Shown here: positions 57,376 through 64,000 of the stretch, one piece after another
Numbering within the stretch: position 1 is the first letter of the stretch
Layout: every line of letters starts with the position of its first letter
Position numbers and translations under genes: made by a program
Assembly: GCF_023008245.1 (NCBI RefSeq)
Contig: NZ_CP090145.1
Coordinates: forward strand, 1,364,001 to 1,428,000
Length of the DNA: 64,000 nt
Direction of reading: 5' to 3'
Source of the DNA: Flavobacterium sediminilitoris
GTDB taxonomy: Bacteria; Bacteroidota; Bacteroidia; Flavobacteriales; Flavobacteriaceae
Notes under the pieces: generated by a model
What the model saw: the letters and a program-made list of their open reading frames with translations, nothing else
Database searches by the model: none
Told to the model about the DNA's origin: nothing

Positions 57376-58734
57376 ATGCAACTGTATAACACATTAAGCG
57401 CAGAAGAAAGAGTTGAGCTTATCGATCAAGCAGGACAACAAAGGCTAACTTTGTCTTTCTATGCGTATGCCAAAATTGAAGATCCAAAAAAATTTCGTGA
57501 TGATTTATTTATTGCTTGGAATGCACTTGATGCTCTAGGTAGAATTTATGTTGCACATGAAGGAATAAACGCTCAAATGAGCGTTCCGGCAGAAAACTTT
57601 GAAACTTTTAGAGATACACTAGAGGTTTATTCTTTTATGAAAGGAATAAGACTCAATGTAGCAATAGAGCAAGATGATCATTCTTTTTTAAAACTTACAA
57701 TTAAAGTACGCCATAAAATAGTTGCTGATGGATTGAATGATGATACATTTGATGTTACGAACAAAGGCATTCATCTTAAAGCAAAAGAATTTAACACTCT
57801 TTTAGAAGACCCAAACACTATTGTAGTTGATTTTAGGAATCATTATGAAAGTGAGATTGGACATTTTAAAGGAGCAATTACACCAGATGTAGATACATTT
57901 AGAGAGAGTTTGCCAATAATTAACGAGCAGTTAAATCAATATAAGGAAGAGAAAAATCTTCTAATGTATTGTACTGGAGGTATTCGTTGTGAAAAAGCAA
58001 GTGCTTATTTTAAACACCAAGGCTTTAAAAATGTGTATCAATTAGAAGGTGGAATTATTGAATATGCACGACAAGTAAAAACAGAAGGATTAGAAAGTAA
58101 ATTTATAGGTAAAAATTTTGTTTTTGATCATCGATTAGGAGAAAGAATAACAGACGATATTATTGCTCAATGCCATCAATGTGGTGCTCCATGTGATAAT
58201 CATACAAATTGTGAAAATGATGGTTGTCATTTGCTTTTTATACAGTGTGATAGTTGTAAAGAGAGTATGCAAAATTGTTGTTCTGCTGAATGTTTAGAAA
58301 CTATTCATCTGCCATTGGTGGAACAGGTTAAGTTAAGAAGTGGAATTCAAAACGGGAATATGGTTTTCAAAAAAGGGAAATCTAAAGTTTTGAAATTCAA
58401 AAAAAGTGGTGATTTAGAAGATAAGCCATTAGCTAAAGTTTCAAAAACAAATAGTATTCGTCAAAAAATAGCAATAAAAAAAGTTTTGGTAGGGAAAGCA
58501 GAACATTATTATGTGAAAGCGGAAATTGGACTTTTTATTGTAGAAAATCAAGAAATAAAAATAGGAGACAAGATTTTAATTTCAGGTCCAACAACAGGGA
58601 ATCAAGAATTGATTTTAGATAAAATGTTGGTAAACGGAAAAGAGACTGATGTGGCTAAAAAAGGAGATAAAATAACCTTTAAAGTTCCTTTTAGAATTAG
58701 ACTTTCAGATAAATTATTTAAAATTATTAAGTAA
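57376..58734 (+). CDS. trhO: tRNA uridine(34) hydroxylase TrhO-like (rhodanese) with extra U32 C-terminal domain
   Basis: 452 aa, about 100 aa longer than E. coli TrhO. N-terminal acylphosphatase-like domain (YAKIEDPKKFRDDLFIAWNALDALGRIYVAHEGINAQMS), then a rhodanese domain (about 130-240) with the active Cys199 in YCTGGIRCEKA, then a Cys-rich segment (about 270-315, CHQCGAPCDNH...CDSCKE), then a C-terminal domain (about 365-452) nearly the same as that of the next gene's product (VPFRIRLSDK). TrhO proteins use oxygen to make 5-hydroxyuridine at U34 of tRNA. Operon with trhP-like and ferredoxin genes. Confidence 0.85.
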   Translation: MQLYNTLSAEERVELIDQAGQQRLTLSFYAYAKIEDPKKFRDDLFIAWNALDALGRIYVAHEGINAQMSVPAENFETFRDTLEVYSFMKGIRLNVAIEQDDHSFLKLTIKVRHKIVADGLNDDTFDVTNKGIHLKAKEFNTLLEDPNTIVVDFRNHYESEIGHFKGAITPDVDTFRESLPIINEQLNQYKEEKNLLMYCTGGIRCEKASAYFKHQGFKNVYQLEGGIIEYARQVKTEGLESKFIGKNFVFDHRLGERITDDIIAQCHQCGAPCDNHTNCENDGCHLLFIQCDSCKESMQNCCSAECLETIHLPLVEQVKLRSGIQNGNMVFKKGKSKVLKFKKSGDLEDKPLAKVSKTNSIRQKIAIKKVLVGKAEHYYVKAEIGLFIVENQEIKIGDKILISGPTTGNQELILDKMLVNGKETDVAKKGDKITFKVPFRIRLSDKLFKIIK

Positions 58735-59975
58735 TGACTACTTCTGGAAAAATTGAATTGATGGCTCCTGCTGGAAATTTTGAATCGATGCAGGCAGCTC
58801 TAGATAATGGTTGTGATTCAATCTATTTTGGAGTGGAGCAATTGAATATGCGGGCTCGTGCAACAGTGAATTTTGTTTTAGAAGATTTACCAGAAATTGC
58901 TCGAAGATGTAATGAAAAAAACGTTAGAACCTATTTAACGTTAAATACAATTATTTACGACCATGATTTGTCAGTTGTAAAAACGCTTTTGTCTAAGGTT
59001 AAAGAGGCGGGCATTACAGCAGTTATCGCTTCAGATCAGGCGGTAATAATGACGGCAAAAACAATGGGAATTGAAGTGCATATTTCCACGCAGTTGAATG
59101 TAACAAATATTGAAACAGTTAAGTTTTATGCTATGTTTGCTGATACAATTGTATTGTCTAGAGAATTAAGTTTACGTCAAGTAAAAAATATCACAGCCAA
59201 TATAGAAAAGGAAGAAATAAAAGGGCCAAGTGGAAATTTGGTAGAAATTGAAATTTTCGGACATGGTGCTTTGTGTATGGCAGTTTCTGGGAAATGCTAC
59301 CTGAGCTTGCATTCGCATAATTCTTCTGCAAATAGAGGAGCGTGTAAGCAAAATTGCAGAAAAAAATACACAGTTATAGATCAGGAATCTGGTTTTGAAA
59401 TTGAAGTAGATAATGAGTATTTAATGTCGCCTAAAGATCTATGTACTTTGGATTTCTTAGATCAAGTAATAGATTCGGGAATAAAAGTGTTAAAAATTGA
59501 AGGTAGAGGTAGAGCTGCTGATTATGTGGCGACAGTTATAAAAACCTATAGAGAAGCTATTGATGCGTATTATGAAGGTGTCTTTACAAAAGAAAAAGTT
59601 GATGTATGGATGCAAACTTTAGCAACTGTTTATAATCGTGGTTTTTGGAGTGGTTATTACTTAGGTCAGAAGCTAGGAGAATGGTCAGATAATCCTGGAT
59701 CTAGTGCTACACAAAAGAAAGTGTATGTGGGGAAAGGAATGCATTATTTTCCGAAATCTAATATTGCAGAATTTAAAATTGAAGCTTACGATATTAAAAA
59801 AGGAGATAAAATTTTAATTACAGGATCAAGTACAGGTGCACAAGAGCTGGTTTTAGAAGAAATGTACGTGAATGATGTAGATGCTGAAAAAGCAATAAAA
59901 GGAGATAGTTGTACTTTAAAAGTACCTTTTAGAATTCGTTTGTCGGATAAAATGTATAAAATTGTAGCAAGTTAA
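58734..59975 (+). CDS. trhP: Peptidase U32 family protein, TrhP-like
   Basis: 413 aa. U32 signature: LMAPAGNFESMQAALDNGCDSIYFG, and IEIFGHGALCMAVSGKCYLS with four Cys (181, 188, 204, 208) likely to bind an Fe-S cluster, then KDLCTLDFLDQVIDSGIKVLKIEGRGR. C-terminal domain about 330-413 as in TrhO. E. coli TrhP is the prephenate-dependent partner for tRNA U34 hydroxylation. The ATG overlaps the trhO stop (TAATGA) and the stop overlaps the next ATG (TTAATGG), so the three genes are tightly coupled. Confidence 0.85.
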   Translation: MTTSGKIELMAPAGNFESMQAALDNGCDSIYFGVEQLNMRARATVNFVLEDLPEIARRCNEKNVRTYLTLNTIIYDHDLSVVKTLLSKVKEAGITAVIASDQAVIMTAKTMGIEVHISTQLNVTNIETVKFYAMFADTIVLSRELSLRQVKNITANIEKEEIKGPSGNLVEIEIFGHGALCMAVSGKCYLSLHSHNSSANRGACKQNCRKKYTVIDQESGFEIEVDNEYLMSPKDLCTLDFLDQVIDSGIKVLKIEGRGRAADYVATVIKTYREAIDAYYEGVFTKEKVDVWMQTLATVYNRGFWSGYYLGQKLGEWSDNPGSSATQKKVYVGKGMHYFPKSNIAEFKIEAYDIKKGDKILITGSSTGAQELVLEEMYVNDVDAEKAIKGDSCTLKVPFRIRLSDKMYKIVAS

Positions 59976-60205
59976 TGGTTGTTGTAACGTTACAAAGAGA
60001 TAAATGTATTGGGTGTAATTATTGTGTAGAAATGGCTCCTAATTTATTTCAGATGTCAAAAAAAGACGGTAAAACAGTGTTGTTGAACTCAAATGACGCA
60101 AAAGGATTTTTCACATTGAAATCGCCAGATCATACAATTTTTGAAGATGGAGAGTTGGCCGTTAAGGCATGTCCGGTTAAAATTATTTCAATTAAAGAAG
60201 TCTGA
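59975..60205 (+). CDS. Single-cluster ferredoxin
   Basis: 76 aa. Binds one [4Fe-4S] cluster, with CIGCNYC at residues 11-17 and the fourth Cys in KACPVK at about 68. The gene starts at the last base of trhP, so it is part of the trhO-trhP operon. It may provide electrons for the U34 hydroxylation, an inference from gene order only. Terminator follows. Confidence 0.9.
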   Translation: MVVVTLQRDKCIGCNYCVEMAPNLFQMSKKDGKTVLLNSNDAKGFFTLKSPDHTIFEDGELAVKACPVKIISIKEV

Positions 60206-60229
60206 AAAATAATTAAAAATGTACTATAT

Positions 60230-60270
60230 AAAACCTATTTACGTTACCATGTAAATAGGTTTTCTTTTTT
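60230..60270 (+). terminator. Rho-independent terminator of the trhO-trhP-ferredoxin operon
   Basis: A 13-bp stem (60230-60242 with 60251-60263, AAAACCTATTTAC-type arms) with an 8-nt loop is followed by a T-rich tail. Confidence 0.9.
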
Positions 60271-60284
60271 GTGTAATTTTTAGC

Positions 60285-60316
60285 TTGAAACCATTAACAA
60301 AATTATACTATCTTTA
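60285..60316 (+). promoter_or_regulatory. Bacteroidota-type promoter of the ricT-gldH unit
   Basis: TTG at 60285-60287, a 21-bp spacer and TATCTTTA at 60309-60316, one base off the TAnnTTTG consensus. Confidence 0.45.
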
Positions 60317-60378
60317 CAACCAAATACGTTTTAGACAAGTAGTGCTGTTTACAAGCGCAATCAATATATATTCAAATT

Positions 60379-61584
60379 ATGGCATGTAATAACTGTTCGA
60401 CAGGAACAACCGATGGTGTTCCTAAGGGATGTAACAATAAAGGGTCGTGTGGCACCGGAAGCTGCAATAAATTAACTGTTTTTGATTGGTTATCAAATAT
60501 GACATTACCACAAGGTCAAGAACCGTTTGACTGTGTAGAAGTAAGATTTAAAAATGGTAGAAAGGAGTTTTTTAGAAATACAGAAAAGTTAACTCTTTCA
60601 ATGGGAGATGTTATTGCAACAGAATCTTCACCAGGACATGATGTTGGAATCGTGTCTTTATCAGGAGAATTAGTAAAAATTCAAATGAAAAAGAAAAATG
60701 TTCCAATTGAGAGTGAATTACCAAAAATATACAGAAAGGCGTCTCAAAAAGACATAGATATATGGAGCGAAGCGAGAAAGAAAGAAGAGATTGTTAGAAT
60801 GAAAGCCCGAGAGCTGGCAATTGCGCTAAACTTGGAAATGAAAATATCAGATGTTGAATTTCAGGGAGATGGCTCAAAAGCAACCTTTTATTATACAGCA
60901 AATGATAGAGTCGATTTTCGCCAATTAATCAAAGATTTCGCTCGTGAGTTTAGTATTCGAATTGAAATGAAGCAAGTCGGGTTTCGTCAAGAAGCTTCTC
61001 GATTAGGAGGTATTGGATCTTGTGGAAGAGAGCTTTGTTGTTCAACATGGTTAACTGATTTTAGAAGTGTTAATACTTCAGCGGCAAGATATCAACAATT
61101 GTCGTTGAATCCTCAAAAATTAGCAGGACAATGTGGAAAGTTAAAATGCTGTTTGAATTATGAATTAGATACATATTTAGATGCATTAAAAGAATTTCCT
61201 GATTTAGATACTAAACTTTTTACAGAAAAAGGGAATGCAAATTGCCAAAAAGTAGACATTTTTAAAGAATTAATGTGGTTTTCTTATGAAAATCAACCAG
61301 CTCATTGGCATGTTTTATCCGTTGCTAATGTAAAGGAGATTATAGCTATAAATAAAGATAGTAAAAAAGTTGAGGCTATTGAAGATTTTGTGATTGAAAC
61401 CGCTAAAGAAATTGAAAATAATTTTCAAAATGTAGTAGGACAAGATAGTTTGACTCGTTTTGATAATAAAACAAGAAAAAAACCTAATAAAAACAGTAAT
61501 AATAAGACTAATAATAAGACTAATAATAAGAATAAAAAGCGTCGTAAACCAACAAATTTTAAAAATGATTCTAAAAAGGAATAA
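60379..61584 (+). CDS. ricT: RicT-like PSP1-domain protein
   Basis: 401 aa. N-terminal Cys-rich segment (MACNNCSTGTTDGVPKGCNN), then a PSP1 domain with VDFRQLIKDFAREFSIRIEMKQVGFRQEASRLGG and the Cys motif GSCGRELCCSTW and CGKLKCCLNYE. RicT is a subunit of the Fe-S-containing RicTFY complex, which affects mRNA processing in Bacillus; in flavobacteria it lies next to gldH. The C-terminal tail is Asn/Lys-rich, encoded by AATAAGACTAAT tandem repeats (about 61495-61530). Confidence 0.9.
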   Translation: MACNNCSTGTTDGVPKGCNNKGSCGTGSCNKLTVFDWLSNMTLPQGQEPFDCVEVRFKNGRKEFFRNTEKLTLSMGDVIATESSPGHDVGIVSLSGELVKIQMKKKNVPIESELPKIYRKASQKDIDIWSEARKKEEIVRMKARELAIALNLEMKISDVEFQGDGSKATFYYTANDRVDFRQLIKDFAREFSIRIEMKQVGFRQEASRLGGIGSCGRELCCSTWLTDFRSVNTSAARYQQLSLNPQKLAGQCGKLKCCLNYELDTYLDALKEFPDLDTKLFTEKGNANCQKVDIFKELMWFSYENQPAHWHVLSVANVKEIIAINKDSKKVEAIEDFVIETAKEIENNFQNVVGQDSLTRFDNKTRKKPNKNSNNKTNNKTNNKNKKRRKPTNFKNDSKKE

Positions 61585-62056
61585 CGCAGTATTATTTTTT
61601 ATAATTTTTGTATTCTTTTTTTCTTGTGATAAAAAAAGAGTATTTGATGAATACAAAGGAGTTAATGGAAATTGGGAAGCAACAGATACTATTCAGTTTG
61701 TTTTTGACCAAAAAGATACAATAAATCCATATAATTTATTTCTAAATATTCGAAATACAAATGAGTATCCATTTAATAACTTGTTTCTTATAGTGTCGCT
61801 TAAGCAGCCTGATAGTTTAGTAAAAATTGATACTTTGGAATTTGCAATGACAAAGCCTGATGGATCATTATTAGGAGAAGGGTTTTCGGACATTAAAGAA
61901 AGTAAATTGTGGTATCAAGAAAATTTTAAATTTAAGCAAGCAGGGAAGTATACTGTAAAAATTCAACATGCACTAAGAGAAACAGGTAGTGTTTCAGGAA
62001 TTGAAGAATTAAAAGGAGTTACAGATATAGGTTTCAGAATTGAAAAAACAAAATAA
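61565..62056 (+). CDS. gldH: Gliding motility lipoprotein GldH
   Basis: 163 aa from ATG at 61565, whose product begins with a lipoprotein signal (ILKRNNAVLFFIIFVFFFSCDKKR). An ATG at 61460 is in frame but would add 35 residues encoded by ricT sequence. GldH is required for gliding in F. johnsoniae and is linked to T9SS function. YKGVNGNWEATDTIQFVFD and TDIGFRIEKTK match the family. Overlaps ricT by 20 bp. Confidence 0.9.
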   Translation: MILKRNNAVLFFIIFVFFFSCDKKRVFDEYKGVNGNWEATDTIQFVFDQKDTINPYNLFLNIRNTNEYPFNNLFLIVSLKQPDSLVKIDTLEFAMTKPDGSLLGEGFSDIKESKLWYQENFKFKQAGKYTVKIQHALRETGSVSGIEELKGVTDIGFRIEKTK

Positions 62057-62058
62057 TT

Positions 62059-64000
62059 ATGGCTACGAAAAAAAAAGAAACTAATAATTACTCTAAATAT
62101 ATTAAGATTTTTTGGAAGACTTTTTTGTTTGGTCTTACAAGTGTAATTCTATTATTTTTATTTGCTTCATGGGGATTTTTTGGAGCGATGCCAACTTTTG
62201 AAAATTTAGAAAATCCTGATTCTAATGTAGCTACAGAAATCATATCTTCTGATGGAGTGGTTTTAGGAAAATTCTATACTCAAAATAGGATTCCTGTGAA
62301 ATATGAAGATTTACCTAAAGATCTTATAAATGCTTTAATTGCTACAGAAGATGAGCGTTTTTATGAGCATTCTGGAATTGATCCAAGAGGAACAATAAGG
62401 GCAATTGCAAAATTAGGAACCGATGGAGGAGCAAGTACTATTAGTCAGCAGTTAGCAAAGAATTTATTTCATGGGAGCGATGGGGCTCGAAATATATTTG
62501 TTAGGGTTATTCAAAAAGTGAAAGAATGGATCATTGCAGTTCGTTTGGAAAGACAATACACAAAAAAGGAAATTATTGCAATGTATTTAAATCAGGTAGA
62601 TTTTGTAAATGGAGCTATAGGTATTCGCTCAGCTTCAAAAATCTATTTTAATAAAGAACCTAAAGATTTAAAAGTTGAAGAAGCAGCAGTTTTTGTCGGA
62701 ATGTTAACAAATCCTTCTTTATATAATCCAAATCGTGAAACTAGAAAGAAATTAGTTTTAGATAGAAGAAACACTGTTTTAGGACAAATGGTTAGAAGTG
62801 GTTTTTTAACAGAAGCAAAAAAAATAGAATTGCAAAAAACACCACTTGTTCTTGATTTTAAGCCTGAAAGCCATAATGAAGGAATTGCAACATATTTTAG
62901 AGAATATCTAAAGGGGTATATGAAAGACTGGGTTAAAGAGCATAAAAAAGATGATGGTTCTGAGTATGATATATATAGAGACGGTTTAAAAATATACACA
63001 ACGATTGATTCGCGTATGCAAAAGTATGCGGAAGAATCAGTAGAAGAACATTTGACAAATTTACAAGCTAAGTTTTTTGAACTGGCAAAAGGAAAGAAAA
63101 ATGCGCCTTTTGTTAATCTATCTGATGTAGAAACTGAAAAAATAATTAAGAGATCAATGAAAAACTCTGAGAGATGGAGAATTTTAAAAGAAGACGGAAA
63201 GTCGGATGCTGAAATTTTAAAATCTTTTGAAGTTAAAGCAAAAATGAAAATATTCTCTTGGAAAGGTGAAAAAGACACCATAATGACACCAAGAGATTCT
63301 ATTATTTATTACAAACATATGCTTCAAACTGGGATGATGGCAATGGAGCCGCAAACAGGTCATATAAAGGCATGGGTTGGTGGAAATAATTATAAATATT
63401 TTCAGTATGATCATGTTGGACAAGGAGCAAGACAAGTAGGTTCAACATTTAAACCGTTTGTTTATTCAACTGCTATTGAGCAATTAGGGATGTCTCCATG
63501 TGATTCTATTATTGATGGTCCATTCACAATGCCAAAAGGAAGATGGGGAATATCATCTAGTTGGACACCAAGAAACTCAAGTCATAAATATTATGGGATG
63601 AAAGACTTGAAGTTTTGTTTGGCTAATTCTATAAATACAGTTTCGGCTAAGTTGATGGATAGAGTAGGTCCTAAAGCAGTTGTTAATATGGCACATGACT
63701 TAGGTGTTACTACAGATATTCCAGAACAACCAGCAATTGCATTAGGTGCTGTAGAAATTACAGTGAGTGAAATGGTTGGAGCGTTTAGTACTTTTGTTAA
63801 TCAAGGAGTTTATATAAAACCAACATTTATTACAAGAATTGAAGATAAAAACGGTGTGATTTTAGAGCAAATTATTCCAGAGTCTAAAGATGTAATGAAT
63901 AAAGATGTAGCTTATGCTATAGTAAAGTTAATGGAAGGGGTAGTGCAATCAGGGACAAGTGCGCGTCTTAGAAACGGAAGTGTAAGAGGATTGACAAATT
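62059..64000 (+). CDS. Penicillin-binding protein 1A (partial, runs off the window)
   Basis: Starts with ATG at 62059, 2 bp after gldH, and is open to the window edge (647 codons). One N-terminal helix (TFLFGLTSVILLFLFASW), then the glycosyltransferase domain with Glu97 in ATEDERFYEHSGIDPRG and GGASTISQQLAKNLF, then the transpeptidase with Ser462 and Lys465 in GSTFKPF and SxN in LANSINT. The KTG motif lies beyond the edge. It polymerises and crosslinks peptidoglycan in the periplasm. Confidence 0.95.
   Translation, partial: MATKKKETNNYSKYIKIFWKTFLFGLTSVILLFLFASWGFFGAMPTFENLENPDSNVATEIISSDGVVLGKFYTQNRIPVKYEDLPKDLINALIATEDERFYEHSGIDPRGTIRAIAKLGTDGGASTISQQLAKNLFHGSDGARNIFVRVIQKVKEWIIAVRLERQYTKKEIIAMYLNQVDFVNGAIGIRSASKIYFNKEPKDLKVEEAAVFVGMLTNPSLYNPNRETRKKLVLDRRNTVLGQMVRSGFLTEAKKIELQKTPLVLDFKPESHNEGIATYFREYLKGYMKDWVKEHKKDDGSEYDIYRDGLKIYTTIDSRMQKYAEESVEEHLTNLQAKFFELAKGKKNAPFVNLSDVETEKIIKRSMKNSERWRILKEDGKSDAEILKSFEVKAKMKIFSWKGEKDTIMTPRDSIIYYKHMLQTGMMAMEPQTGHIKAWVGGNNYKYFQYDHVGQGARQVGSTFKPFVYSTAIEQLGMSPCDSIIDGPFTMPKGRWGISSSWTPRNSSHKYYGMKDLKFCLANSINTVSAKLMDRVGPKAVVNMAHDLGVTTDIPEQPAIALGAVEITVSEMVGAFSTFVNQGVYIKPTFITRIEDKNGVILEQIIPESKDVMNKDVAYAIVKLMEGVVQSGTSARLRNGSVRGLTN

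Noticed and set aside
61460-61564. N-terminal extension of GldH
   Set aside because: It is the shadow of ricT's Asn/Lys tail and would spoil the lipoprotein signal.
62643-63435. Minus-strand frames opposite the penicillin-binding protein gene
   Set aside because: They are shadows of the real plus-strand frame; the products lack any recognised motif.

Overview
The window is AT-rich chromosomal DNA of a member of the Flavobacteriaceae (Bacteroidota). Indicators are a GldH gliding lipoprotein, a RicT/PSP1-type protein directly before it, a DUF4270 lipoprotein beside glmS, a 1601-residue protein with a type IX secretion C-terminal tail, many Cys-lipidated small proteins, and TAnnTTTG-type promoter boxes. 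Most of the window is ordinary core genome: aldo/keto reductase, OmpA lipoprotein, exonuclease III, OlsF/GlsF-like lipid acyltransferase, MgtE, RsmA and SerS on the left; RecA, an ECF sigma unit, the biotin operon bioF-bioD-bioA with a ketosynthase, atpD-atpC, glmS, panC-panD, RadA, tRNA-modification genes, RicT, GldH and a penicillin-binding protein 1A cut by the right edge.

The accessory part runs from about 13.1 to 31.7 kb, between serS and recA. It opens with a 1.1-kb non-coding stretch of diverged direct repeats and inverted repeats. Next is a complete type II-C CRISPR-Cas locus: a divergent tracrRNA (minus strand), a large Cas9 (1669 aa), Cas1, Cas2, and an array of 23 repeats (46 nt) with 22 spacers (29-30 nt). 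The anti-repeat matches only if the array is transcribed on the minus strand, toward cas2. Three repeats at the far end of the array carry the same ~53-nt insertion at the same internal position. The insertion lies just outside the part that pairs best with the tracrRNA.

After the CRISPR locus comes a lipoprotein region. It has a standalone Ig/PKD-like lipoprotein, then a 517-aa lipoprotein with a C-terminal JAMM-like His-x-His...Ser-x-x-Asp motif, then eight tandem paralogous small lipoproteins resembling DUF6705. These eight genes are a mosaic of a few recurring cassettes and sit in ~704-bp tandem repeats and a 1.2-kb direct duplication. The region closes with an orphan C-terminal coding remnant that overlaps (ATGA) a small unknown gene, as expected for a decayed toxin tip and its immunity gene. 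I read the region as a candidate effector/immunity locus; the function is inferred.

In the core part three gene arrangements stand out. A TrhO-like rhodanese, a TrhP-like U32 protein and a one-cluster ferredoxin form an operon, and the first two share the same C-terminal domain, suggesting one coordinated tRNA U34 hydroxylation unit. A 2-hydroxyacid dehydrogenase is fused to a glyoxalase/VOC domain. A KAS-type ketosynthase is the last gene of the biotin operon.
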